DNA of 64,000 nucleotides, taken from positions 35,513 through 99,512 of the forward strand of contig CAYNVS010000010.1 of NCBI GenBank assembly GCA_964400725.1. Reading direction: 5' to 3'. Position numbers and translations under genes: made by a program. Within the stretch, counting starts at the first letter, position 1; the number at the start of each line of letters is the position of its first letter. This document shows positions 42,500-53,500 of the stretch, piece after piece. The notes under the pieces were generated by a model, which was not told where the DNA came from, made no database searches, and worked only from the letters and a program-made list of their open reading frames with translations. Source of the DNA: CAYNVS01 sp964400725. Its GTDB lineage: Bacteria > Myxococcota_A > SURF-8 > CAYNVS01.

Positions 42500-43696
42500 T
42501 TACGGATTCATAACGCAGGTTCCGTCGGCGCAGGTCTCGTTGTTCTGGCAGTCTCCGGGGCTCATGCACCGGCTTCCTATGCGGCACTCGCCTACCGAGA
42601 ACTTGCAATACATGTAAATGGGGCATTCGTTGTGCGTCGTGCAGGGACCTTCTTCTTCCGCCTCGACGATGTCCGTCTCTTCCCAGTCAATCGGGTTGAT
42701 GCAGCGCCCGCGCGCGGTGTCGCAGGTGAAGCCGCTGGGGCAGTCGGCCGTGGTCGTACAATCTTTCTTGCAGCGGTAGTTGGACGGGTCGCAATACATG
42801 CCGTCGGGGCAGTCGTCGTACGCCGTGCAAACCAGAGGCATATCCTCTTCCTCGGCTTCCTGCTCCTCTTCGTCGCCGCCGGTCGGTATGCACCTGCCGT
42901 GTGAAAGATCGCAGTAGTAACCGGTGTTGCAGTCGCGCTGGCGCTGACACCCCTGTTTGCATGAGCATTCGCAGAAGTAACCGGCTTGACAGTCGGCGTC
43001 CTCTACGCAAGTGCAGCCCGGTTCCAATTCCGCGTCCGGCTCGGAGTCGATTAAGTCAGCCGTTTCTTCGGATTGCTCAATCTGAGTTTCGTCGGACGTT
43101 TCATCCTCGGAAGGCGTTTCCGGCTCATCCGCGTCGTCGTCGCCGTCCGGCTGAGGAGGGCCGTCGCAGTAAGCGTGGCCGTCGAACGAAAAGTCGATGC
43201 AGCCCCAATCGCAATTCTGCGCGACTATGCAGTCGCAGCAGGTAGGATAGTCTGCGGGCTGGCACTGCTTGAGCGTCGAACCGTCGCAGACAAAGCCCGA
43301 AATGCAGTTCGAGGGGCATACGCCTTCTTCTTCGGCAATTTCTTCCTGCGGCTCGTCCGCGTCGGCGTCGGGTTCCGGCTCCGCAAGGTCTTCTTCAATC
43401 GTTTCCTCTATGATTTCCTCTTTCTGAGGCTCCTCTTCGAGCGTCGGCTCCGCTTCGTCCGCCTGCTCCGTCTCTTCAACCGGCGTCTCCTCGACTGCCG
43501 GTTCTTGGTCGGGTTCAGGTTCCGGGTCTTTATCGCCTTCCAAATCTACGCACTGCCCGTTGATTAACAATTGTCCGGTCGGGCATTTCTTTCCGGTAAC
43601 GCTCGATCCGCACCCGACGGCGGCAAAGGAAGCGATAAAAACGACCGCGGCGACGGCGGATAAAAGTTTAACGTTAAAAATAAAATCGCTGCGCAT
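42500..43696 (-). CDS. Cys-rich lipoprotein with Glu/Asp-rich linkers
   Basis: A 398-residue lipoprotein. The ATG at 43696 has AGGAG 7 nt upstream; a TTG two codons earlier has too short a spacing. The signal peptide ends in FAAVGC (Cys29). After a short Cys-containing GQLLINGQCV piece there is a 90-residue acidic linker, a first cysteine cluster (CPSNCISGFVCDGS), a second acidic linker, and then tandem Dickkopf-like repeats (for example DCPDGMYCDPSNYRC). It ends in a cysteine-rich repeat with no sorting signal. It lies 18 nt after the 1245-residue lipoprotein and shares its layout, so the two are one operon of surface proteins. The function is unknown. Confidence 0.85.
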   Translation of the reverse strand: MRSDFIFNVKLLSAVAAVVFIASFAAVGCGSSVTGKKCPTGQLLINGQCVDLEGDKDPEPEPDQEPAVEETPVEETEQADEAEPTLEEEPQKEEIIEETIEEDLAEPEPDADADEPQEEIAEEEGVCPSNCISGFVCDGSTLKQCQPADYPTCCDCIVAQNCDWGCIDFSFDGHAYCDGPPQPDGDDDADEPETPSEDETSDETQIEQSEETADLIDSEPDAELEPGCTCVEDADCQAGYFCECSCKQGCQRQRDCNTGYYCDLSHGRCIPTGGDEEEQEAEEEDMPLVCTAYDDCPDGMYCDPSNYRCKKDCTTTADCPSGFTCDTARGRCINPIDWEETDIVEAEEEGPCTTHNECPIYMYCKFSVGECRIGSRCMSPGDCQNNETCADGTCVMNP

Positions 43697-43714
43697 TGGC
43701 AAACTCCTGAAAAA

Positions 43715-46700
43715 TCAATCGCAAGAAAATACGGTTGAAGAGAACGAGCCGTTTACGCCCGTTAAGTCCTTTGCGGCCGCGTCCATCGCGTCCACCGCGA
43801 CCGGATTGCCGGCGTACTCTATTACATAAGGTTTGAAGCCGAAAGAACACTTCATAAGCGCGACAAAATAAACGTAATAATTGCCCGACGCAACCGGCGT
43901 TCCGGCGTAATAAAAATTAGCCGAATTATTTTCGTTGTCAATAAGCCAAATAAGGTGCGCGCGCGAACTGCCGTCTAGTTTGTCGGGAATATTCGACTGC
44001 GTTATGTTGGTCGGCATAGGAACGCTTGTAACCCACAACAAATAACCCCACGCCGGAGAAGAGGCCGGAAGAGAAAGAGAGCCGGTAAACGAGCCTCCGT
44101 AAGCTGGATATTGCCGTTCGTAATAAAAGTTTATTCCGGAATGGTAGGGCGCGGACGCGTCAATCGTCAGCGGGTTCTCTTTGGCCGGGTTCTCTATGCC
44201 CATATATTCAGGCGCAAGCCACATGTCGAACGTCCCTTCGGGCATGTCGTTGAAGGCGTACGTAAACGATTTGTCGCCTGCGTCGTACGCGCCGACGCTC
44301 GTCCAATTTATTACGTAACGATCAAAATCGTTAGAGACCGCTACTGCATGGTCGATATATTGAACGTAAAGCTGGCGTTGTTTGAAATCGGCCATGTCCC
44401 CGACGAAAACTTTTCCGGAAACGCCGCGGGAGTTAGGATTGACTACTCCCAAATACATATTCTTCTCGACTACCGGAGCGGCCCTGTTGACTGCAAAACT
44501 CGTAACGACGTTGTTTACCCGATAATAATCGTAAAGGTCGTTTACGCGCTTTCCGTCGCCGTCTTCGTCGCACCAAACGTCCAAGTAATAAACTCCGTCG
44601 ATAACCGGCGTTATAGAATAATCGACGTAATCGTTCAAACCGCTGCGAACCGCCTCGACCGAATAATCCGCCGAAATGACCGGCGGCCCAAAGATGGCGT
44701 TAAACGGGCGGTTTTTATAAAGTTTGACGTAAACTTTCTTGTCGGCTATTAGCGGCGGCAGATACACTCGCCCTTTTACTTCGCCCTGCGCGTACGGAGC
44801 TGAAGCGTCCATATCGACTTCGTCGTAATGCAGTTTGGGCGGATTTCCAGCAATAAACGACAGAGGATTTCCCGGAGCGTAACCATAATAATCGTTCGAC
44901 TTATCGCCGTCGGCGCCAATATCGACGCGGGCGACTACATCGTAAGAGACGCCGGTGGGAATGTTGGTAAGAAGATAATTAACGTAGCCGTCGGCCAAGC
45001 CGTCTTGTATTTTGTATTCCGCAATCGGCGCGGCTTCGGGCGCGAACGGATTTTGATAGAAGCCGATAAAAACCGGCAGCGTTTCGTTTTCAACGCCGGT
45101 CTTTACTTTGCCGCGTATAGAGCCCCAGTCGGAGGGCTTATTAAAGGCAATATCCTTTCCGGTATAATCTTTTACGCCCGAAAGCGAAACGGAAATCGGC
45201 CCCGCATACGGCGAATAATAACATTTTGTAGATGAACAAAGCGCTCCGAAAACGTACCAAACTCCGTTTGGCAATCCGCCGACGAAATACGTTCCGGACG
45301 CCGAAGAATAATCGTAATCGTAAACGGCTTTGGCCGCTATCGGCAGGCCGCTTCTGTTGGCGGTCGCGTAAACCTCGACGGTTGGCGCGTAGTCGTAATA
45401 CATGTAATCGGCGGCAAATTTGCCGGCGACGCTTCCGGCGCTGGGAGAAGGCGCGTCAAGATAGCAGTTCACGCCGGTAAAATTTATTTTATTAGGGTCG
45501 CTCAGGTTTATTGTCAGCGGAGAAACGCTTGCCGCGCCGGTAATTTTGGTCGTTCCGAACTTTGTCTGCGCGAGGATGTAATACGTCCCGTTCTGCATGT
45601 TGTTAATCGCGTAGGGGAAGCCTTTGTTTACGGGGTCGTAGTCGCCGACCGAGGCTGTATAAACTATCTGCGAAGGATCGTATGTGGAATTCGCGTACGC
45701 GTCCGCCTTTACGACTAAATTCTTCAGCGAGTCGTTGACGCCGATAAAACCCGTTACGCTTCCCAAACCTGGGACGACGCTCGTAAGATAAATCGTTGCG
45801 TTCTCGACGTGAGCAGTCGGCGGATCGGATAAAACTATATGTATCGGATTTGCTTTCGAGTCGCGGGCGAAAGTAAGATCGTCGGAAAAATAAGCCTGAA
45901 CGTAATAATATTCCGTCCGCAAATCGGCAAATACGTAAGGGCGTCCCTTAGCCGCGTCGTCGTAATTTCCGGCTGCGACTTCCGCTATGTAGCCGTCGTT
46001 AAGATAGCCGTACGGGTCTTGGTTGTAAAGGCGGACTTTAACCGTTCTGGTCTTGTCTTCGTCGTCAACGTAAACGACGCCTTTAATCCAGCCCAGCGAC
46101 GGGTTCGGTATGCCGAAATAATAATTTACAGAGCCGTAAACGCCTCCCATGGCGAGAACCTTGGGGTTGGCGTCGCTGCCGACGCTTTCATCGGGACGCG
46201 AGGCGTAAGAAACGTTTGCGTAAAACCAGTAAGTAGTCGCAGGAAGGTCTTTTACGGAATAAGAATACCATTTTTCTCCGGCGTTAAAATCGGTCGCCTG
46301 CACCGAATATTTCGGCGCGAGCTTTTTTCCGGTGGCGGGGTTGTCGTCGTAAACGTTAATGATGACTTTGGTTACGTCGGCAAACAGCTCCGCGGAGAAA
46401 TAAACTTTGCCTGAAACGGACGCGGTCGTAGTAAGCTCCGACTCCGTCTCAATGTCCGTCGCATCGCCGTCAGTCTGCTCGTAAACGCAGTAATGTTTCG
46501 TCTGGTCGCAGCTTCCGCCGGAGCACTGCTCGTCCTTCCAGCAGCCGATTCTGCACTCGCCGCATTCAAGGGAATCTTGATTGCAGTATTGATAATAGGC
46601 GCACTCCTCGTGGCTTACGCAGCAGAACGGCCCTTCTTCTTTTTCGGCTTCCGCTTCGGGTAATTCTTCGTCCGCGGGCGGCAGAACGCACTTGCCTATT

Positions 46701-47452
46701 CCCGGATCGCAAAAATACGACGTTCCGTATTTAGCGCATCCCAAATCGGTGTTGCATTCGCGACAACAGTTGCCCAAATTGCAAAAATGTCCGGCCGAAC
46801 AGTCGGAATTTTGGGAGCACAAATCGGCAAGACAGTACGGGACGGTAAGCGTTTCGTCCGCTTCCGTTTCCGCGTCGCCGTCAACAGTCATCGGGACGCA
46901 CAGGCAATTATCGCAATAATAGCCGCTCGCGCAGTCGGCCTGCTTTTGGCACTGGCAGACTTCGACCTCTTCGTAATCTTCGGCTTCGGACTCAGTTTCG
47001 GTTTCGGTCTCGTCCTCAATCTGTTGATCTTCGTCTTCCGTCAAAGATTCGTCTTCGTCAGCGGCTTCGGATTCGTCTCCGTCGGCGGCCTGCTCGTCGT
47101 CCGGGTTATCGACCGGCTCTTCGACTTCAGCCTCGTCGGCATCGCCGTCTTCGTATTCCGAGTCTTCCGTTATGTCGGAGTCGTCGGTCTGCTCTGGTTC
47201 GTCGTCCCCGTCCGCCGTTTCCGTTTCAAGCTCCGCGTCGTCCCCTTCTAATTCGGGATTTTCAACCGCATCGACCTCGTCGTCTTTATCCAGTTCGAAG
47301 TCGCCGTCAGCGGCGCTTTCTTCGTCTTCAGCCAAATCTTCGTCCGAGGTTTCCCAGTCGGAAAAGTCGTGCCGGTCTGTTTTGCTTGAGCATGCCGCAA
47401 GCGAAAAGACCGCAAACGCAAGAACGACAAATAATAAGTTAATAAATTTCAT
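43715..47452 (-). CDS. Lipoprotein with Cys-rich repeats and eight tandem beta-sandwich-like modules
   Basis: A 1245-residue lipoprotein with signal peptide MKFINLLFVV and lipobox SLAAC (Cys21). Residues 22-165 are a long Asp/Glu linker; residues about 165-330 hold Dickkopf-like cysteine repeats (QADCASGYYCDNC, QNSDCSAGHFC). From about residue 345 to the end there are eight modules of 95-125 residues, each opening like SVSGKVYFS, GWIKGVVYV or GSVTGFIGV. Each continues with a strand such as VKVRLYNQDP, a NMQNGTYYI- or DLPATTYWF-type turn (polar-x-Gly/Thr-Tyr-Tyr) and a closing NPLTI or NPIHI phrase. The pattern is that of carboxypeptidase-regulatory-like or other Ig-type beta sandwiches used as extended stalks. 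The start has GAGG upstream. Confidence 0.85.
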   Translation of the reverse strand: MKFINLLFVVLAFAVFSLAACSSKTDRHDFSDWETSDEDLAEDEESAADGDFELDKDDEVDAVENPELEGDDAELETETADGDDEPEQTDDSDITEDSEYEDGDADEAEVEEPVDNPDDEQAADGDESEAADEDESLTEDEDQQIEDETETETESEAEDYEEVEVCQCQKQADCASGYYCDNCLCVPMTVDGDAETEADETLTVPYCLADLCSQNSDCSAGHFCNLGNCCRECNTDLGCAKYGTSYFCDPGIGKCVLPPADEELPEAEAEKEEGPFCCVSHEECAYYQYCNQDSLECGECRIGCWKDEQCSGGSCDQTKHYCVYEQTDGDATDIETESELTTTASVSGKVYFSAELFADVTKVIINVYDDNPATGKKLAPKYSVQATDFNAGEKWYSYSVKDLPATTYWFYANVSYASRPDESVGSDANPKVLAMGGVYGSVNYYFGIPNPSLGWIKGVVYVDDEDKTRTVKVRLYNQDPYGYLNDGYIAEVAAGNYDDAAKGRPYVFADLRTEYYYVQAYFSDDLTFARDSKANPIHIVLSDPPTAHVENATIYLTSVVPGLGSVTGFIGVNDSLKNLVVKADAYANSTYDPSQIVYTASVGDYDPVNKGFPYAINNMQNGTYYILAQTKFGTTKITGAASVSPLTINLSDPNKINFTGVNCYLDAPSPSAGSVAGKFAADYMYYDYAPTVEVYATANRSGLPIAAKAVYDYDYSSASGTYFVGGLPNGVWYVFGALCSSTKCYYSPYAGPISVSLSGVKDYTGKDIAFNKPSDWGSIRGKVKTGVENETLPVFIGFYQNPFAPEAAPIAEYKIQDGLADGYVNYLLTNIPTGVSYDVVARVDIGADGDKSNDYYGYAPGNPLSFIAGNPPKLHYDEVDMDASAPYAQGEVKGRVYLPPLIADKKVYVKLYKNRPFNAIFGPPVISADYSVEAVRSGLNDYVDYSITPVIDGVYYLDVWCDEDGDGKRVNDLYDYYRVNNVVTSFAVNRAAPVVEKNMYLGVVNPNSRGVSGKVFVGDMADFKQRQLYVQYIDHAVAVSNDFDRYVINWTSVGAYDAGDKSFTYAFNDMPEGTFDMWLAPEYMGIENPAKENPLTIDASAPYHSGINFYYERQYPAYGGSFTGSLSLPASSPAWGYLLWVTSVPMPTNITQSNIPDKLDGSSRAHLIWLIDNENNSANFYYAGTPVASGNYYVYFVALMKCSFGFKPYVIEYAGNPVAVDAMDAAAKDLTGVNGSFSSTVFSCD

Positions 47453-47467
47453 TTATAACCTCGCGTT

Positions 47468-47503
47468 ATAAAAGAAAGGAGAGGCTGTTTTATCCGCCTC
47501 TCC
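47468..47503 (-). terminator. Intrinsic terminator of the giant secreted-protein gene
   Basis: GGAGAGGC (47478-47485) pairs with GCCTCTCC (47496-47503) around a ten-base loop; on the minus strand TTTCTTTTAT follows. It separates the giant gene from the 1245-residue lipoprotein gene, whose start codon is only 16 nt beyond the T-rich run, so it could also act as a regulated attenuator. Confidence 0.7.
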
Positions 47504-47568
47504 CGTTCTATATTCCAACATCCGACACTCGGCGCTTCAAACCTTAAAAATAAAGCGTTTTTTTAACG

Positions 47569-50500
47569 TTATTTTTTTAGGCCTAACGCGCCCTTTTTGC
47601 CGACATCCTTCTTCTCTACTTCCTTTATCTCTTTGTCCTTCGTTTCCTGCGAAGGAACCGTCTGTTTCTGCTTGTCGAGCGTTGCCGGCGTTTGCAGGTT
47701 GTCTATGGTTTCCGATGAGTACGCCCCCAAGTTGGGCATCATGCAGCGGAAACCGAGCGAAACGTCGGAGAAGCCCGGCGCGAAAGCCTTGCGCTCGAAG
47801 AGCGTTATCACAGCGTTCTCAAAGCTGCCGCCGAACGCGACCTTCTTGTGGCAGGACGAAGCGCAGTCTTCCTTTTTCTTGAAGGTTCCAGCAAACGCGC
47901 ACGCGGACATACATTGCTCCACTGTGTCGCCGGAGAATCCTTCGGGAGCCGCCCAGCCGCTCGTCCACTCCGATACGTTGTTAAGCAGGTTGAGTATTTC
48001 GCCTACGCCCGGGCCGTATTCGCCGGAAACGTCTATCGTGTCGCCGACTTTCGCCTGATCGTTGACGATAAACTCTTTATCGCTGAAGAATTTACCGTAG
48101 AAGTAGCTCGCGGCGTAAGCCATTTCGAGCTCGGTCGGCAGGCGCCCGCTTCCCTTGGTTTCCCACGCGCAGTAAGCGCTCGCGGCGTCCCACGATACGT
48201 TTACGACCGGATAATCCGCGTATTGCGCGTTGTCCATGTAGTCGAAGCGGGTGAGAGAAATTTTCTTCTCCGCGGGCAGCGACGGACACGCTCCGTCTTT
48301 GACGCATCGCAGGTACTTGGCGTTTGATATTTCCTTCGAGCTTAAGAAATACGGCGTCATCTCATGCGTCTTGCCGCCGTAATTGAACGTTCCGGCGGGC
48401 AGGCTCGCCACCGACGGCGGAGGCGACTGACAGGAATCCTTCGGCTCGCAGGCGCATATGTTCAAACGGAAGTACTTCGTCGGCGTCGGCAGGGTGCCGT
48501 AAGTGCACTTATACCTTACGCCAAAGTACCATGTTCCCGCATATAAATCCATCGCGCTTCCAGGCGCGGGAGATCCTTTTAGGAAGTACTTAATGTCCCT
48601 TTCGTTAGAGGGAGTTCCAGTAGTCTGCGTGTAAGTGAAAGTATAGTAGTAAGTCTTGCCGTCGCCTACGTAGCGCTGGCTGTCGATGCAGGAACGCTTT
48701 TCTTTGTCGCAGGAATTATCCCAGGACTCCCACTTCGTCGGCTGCGTCGGAGTGCCGATGTCGGCCTCGGTCTGAGATTTTGCCATCAAGAAGCTAACTC
48801 CTTCGACTCCCAATTCGCAGTCCGGCGCGGCGCTAGCCTCGTCGTGGCAAATATTGTCGTTGACGGTGTCGAAGCACAGATGCGCGTCGTAAGCGTTCGG
48901 ATTGTACGCATCCGTGTCGGTCGCCATGCTCGGTATGTCGCAATAAACGATTCTGTCGTTCGGGGTAGAATCAGGGTTGGTGCGGTAGGGGTGCGTATCC
49001 GATTTTACAAAGAGCTGTTTCGGGTTGTATTTCTCAAGGTTGAGAATCTTGCAGGTCGGCTCGTCCACTTCGGTTCCGTCTGCTCTAACCGTCCAGCCCC
49101 AGTTGCCTAATACGTCCCGTCCGCGGACGCAGAAGTAAACGTTTCTGCCTCGTATCATGTGATACGGCATTGACAGATTATCCGGGTCGTCGTAATAGAA
49201 ATGATCGTTGATGGCGTACTTGTGGTTGCCGTCCTTCGGATCGGCGCTCGCCAAATCGGTTCCCCATCCAATATAATACTTGTCAAAGTCCGAATGAGGG
49301 CCGGCTCCTACATTGCGGTAAGCGCTCCACTCGAAGTAAATCGTCTTGGAGTCTGTTCCCTCGGCGGGCAGCTGGTTGGCCGCGGTGCAGTTAGTCGAAT
49401 TGGCGCAGGCGAGTATCGGCTCGTCTATGCGCGGGCCTGTCGTATCGAGCTTGAACGAGTTAGGCATAGAGGTGCAGAAGGTCGGCAGACCGCTCGCGTC
49501 GAGGCAGTCGGCAAACCACGGAGTATAAACAGACTGCGGAATGGGGAACGTATAGTTGTGCTGGTCGGTCGATAGAGCGCACCACCAATACTGTCCGTCC
49601 GGAAGCGGAACGGTCGGCTCGTAGCGCGCGATTTTTTCCTGATCGGCTCCGATGGCTATTTCTAAATCTCTATCGCCCTCGAAGTCAACCTGACAATCAG
49701 GCGAAGTGGAAAGTCTGAAGCGCATCTTTACGATGTCGTCCGCGTTCGGGTCGGAAGCGAGCGTTTTCGCCGTTAAAACGGGCGTGTTGTCCGTCGTCCA
49801 TCCGCCGCCCGCCTCAAACGCCAGCGGGTCCATTCCGTTAAATGTGTAGTTGCTCGGCGTCGGCGGCAGGCTTGAAACGTGGAAATTGAAAGGTTTGCGT
49901 CCGTCCGTCCACGAAACCGCAATGCTTTCGTCGCAGCACGCAGTAACCGTGCAGGCCATATCGCAGCAAACCGTTCCGCAGGTGGAGTCGTAATCCTTGT
50001 CGGTTACGCTAATCGCCGCGCCGTTGGCTTGAGCGTCGCCGTAATTGTTGGGCGCGTTAGGGTTGAGCGTGTAGGCGAAGACAATCTTCAAGGTGTCTTG
50101 GTCTTCAACGGTTACGCTGGAGCAGTCGGGGCAGGCCGGATTGGTTTGCGGTTGAACCAGAGTTATAGTCTGGCCGCCGTTCACGCCCGTCCTCTGATTG
50201 AAGCAACCGCTCGCGCAGGCTCCGGTTTCGGTTCTGTACCATTCGAGCCATCCTCTCGGATTTTCGGCGCAGTCCGTTCCGGTCGCGTCTAGCGTTCCGT
50301 CTTTGCAAATTCTTACGCCGACCCAGTTGATGTCCTCGTATCCGTTCGGGTCCATCACCTCGACGATGATGTTCTGCTTGTCTTTGCCGTCAACCTTGAC
50401 CGGCGGCTGGCGCTTATCAAGCTGAGGATTATCCACGTCGCCCTTCGTAACTTTGGCGTCCAGCAGACGCGGCTTGCCAAGCGGGCGTTTGCATGATTCG

Positions 50501-53500
50501 GAGCTGTAAACAGTATATACCGGCGGAGTGTCGCCGTTCTTAGCTAGAGCCTTGAAACAGTACGTCTTGTGCGGATCAAGTCCCATTACCGAGAAGGCTA
50601 AATCGCCGTTGGGACTCGTCTGCCAAACGCTCTCGTTAACCGGAACTACCTGCCCCGCGTTCGGCTCGCCCGCGGCTATAGAATAGAGATCGGCTCCGGT
50701 AAGCGTCGTCAAAGTGTTGTCGTTCTTAATCCACATGGTCGGGGTTCCGCCCGCGCAAGTTCCCTCGCACGCGCCGATGGCGTATTTGGTGTCCGCAGGA
50801 TTGTTCATTATCGGCGGAGTAGAAGTAACGGCCGTGAGGAACAGAGCCAACGTCTGCGGGTTGGCGTCCACCGACCAGCTTACCGTAATTCCGCTGACCG
50901 GAAGAGCCCACGTCCAGCGGATATGATCGACGTCGGTTCCATAAAGAGGCGTGCAGTTGGCGAGATTCGGTATCGGGAGGCTGCAATCGGCGTGATGATC
51001 GCAGACCGACAAGCCGTAATAACGCTTAGTGTTCGGCGTAAGCAACGGATAGCCGCCGACGGTTCCTTCCTTGGCGGGATTAAGGTTTACCTTGCCCAGT
51101 ATTTCCCACGGGTAACCCAGGTGCGGATTGAGGTTGTACTGAACCAGCACGCACTCCGGATCGCTTATAACGCTGACCTTGGACATGCGTTGCAGCTCGC
51201 CTTTGTCAACGTGAACTTTGTAGGTCGGGTTATCTCCCGCCTCGCTCGTTACGAACAGGCTAGTAACCGTCTGGCTTGAGGGAACGCTAAAGCCGACGTG
51301 GAAGTTTTGGTACCTGCTGTTGATAAAGTAAATTATGTCGGAGTAAACCTCGACGTTGGAGCCGCTTGAGTAATCGCCGTGCAGAATGGCGGGCATAAAG
51401 TAGCTCTGCGTCCATTCGGACATGTACGCCCACCGAGAGAAGTGGTACGCGGCATACTGCGTTCCCGCCGGAATTGATACCGTCTGTCCCTTCATGTATC
51501 TAATCGGGTCAATGTTCCCGTCGATATGGGTAAGGTTATAAGTTAGGGACATATAGCCGGTCTGCGGATTCTCCTGGCTTAAATATAAAGCGTTGTCGAT
51601 GTAGGATGGATACGGCGGCTCGTCAGTCCAGTAATTTACGTTTCTTGCTTCCAGACCTTCGTTGCGCAGCATGTTGGAATAGTTGCCGTTGAGGTCGAGA
51701 CCGACGACGTAATAATAATAGGTGGTGCCGTTATCAAAGACGTTGCCGTTCCACTTTATTTTGACTTCTGTGGTGGAAAGCGACGAGACGTCCTGCGGAG
51801 TGAAGAAATCGCTGAGTTTGTTGGCGAGTCCGCCGATATCGGGCGGCGCAAGGTCTCGCGCGTCGAAGTCGTCAACCGTCGTGGCGGTATTGATGTATTC
51901 GTAGTAGTACAGCGAATTAACTCTGTATTCGTCGAAGGCGATTTTACCGGACAGCGAACCCAAACCGAAGTTGGGGTACGCGTTGTCAATTTCGGCCGCG
52001 GCGCATGAATACTTGAAGTAAACAATTTCGTTTATGTAACCGAAAGCCGTGTAAAGCCCGCTCAGCGGGTCTTTCATAACGCTTACGCGCAGGTTGTAAG
52101 GAACGAACGCGGCGGGCGCAAACTTTTTATTGTGGTATTCGGGGTGAGCTATAAAGTCGGCGCACGAGTCGATGCCTATGACGCGCGAAACGTATGTTCC
52201 TTCTGTCGCAGGAGGCGTGGGAGCTAGATATTTTCCAACTTCCCACTTTACGTATTTGCCGCCCATTCGGAATATAACCGCCGGACCGCCGTAGAATTTA
52301 TTCGTCGCAGGGTCGTCGTTAATAGTCTTCCTAAATTGCAGCGTCGTAATAGACCCCATGTCCAGCGGATCGACCAAAGCCGAGTTTGTTATAAACATGT
52401 AAGCGTCCGCCGAGGCGTTAATCTGCCACGCTTCGCCGCTTATTTCAACCCAGTTGCCGGACGCGACGCTCCACTTGGCCGGGTCGGGAGAAGAGCCGGA
52501 GCCGGCGTCGAACAGATCGTAAATCCCGCCGACCGGAAGCGGAGAGCCGCCCGGAACGTTCGGAATTCTGTTCATATAGAAGAATTCGGTGTTCGGCGTG
52601 AAAGATATGACGGCGTGCCTGTCTTCCAGCGGAGCGGGCGGAGGCGGATCGTCAACCTTATCGACGATGAGGTCTTCGGGAACGTCGGGCGGAGTGCGGT
52701 CAAGCGTAGGCTTAGCCGGAGAGTTGGTTGTGAACTCCGTTCCGTCCGCCGGAATTTCGCCCAGAAGCCTTTTGCAAATCTTCGGACACGTCAAAGCTTT
52801 GCAGGTTGACAGTTCGCAGAAACATGTTTCGCCGGCAATGCACTGGGACGAAGTGTAGCAATCGGCTTTGGTGCTGCACTCGGCGCCTTCAAGTTCGTAA
52901 TAAATTCTGTTTTTAGCTGCAATGGCGTAGGAATAAGTCGCGCCGTCGGGAACGTAAATGTCGGATCCGCCCTGACCCCACTCGGTCGTAGTCTTCCAAG
53001 CGGTGCATCCCGCCGTCGTCTGCGGAATGTTGTTCTCGTCAACATACTGAACGAGAGCGGGAGCCGTGTTGCGCGTGCTTCTAATGCAGTAAGCAGTGGA
53101 TACGGAATTGCTGCCGGTGGGGAACGAGAACTTCATATGCCCCATTCTGCTGTTCAACGGCATATCGTCAACGCTTGTAACGACCAATTCATGCCCGTCC
53201 GGACTAATGAACGGAAGCGTCGCAGGCCAATGAATGTTGTCCCAGACCGCAAGGTGCATAGCCCCGTACGGATCCTGCCACCATTCCTGCTCAAGGTCGT
53301 ATTCCTCGCCGAATAAATCGTTTTCGACGTTGGAGCCTTTGGTTACCGTTACCGACCCTTTGTGAACGCTCTTAGCGATATTAGCCGCAATTTTGCATCC
53401 GGCCGGACTGTTCGGGTTGGAAGGGTCAAGCTCGTAGCAAGGCAGATACGGCTGTCCGCTGGAATTGGAAATAGCGAGCGCGAATGAAGTTTTGTTCAGC

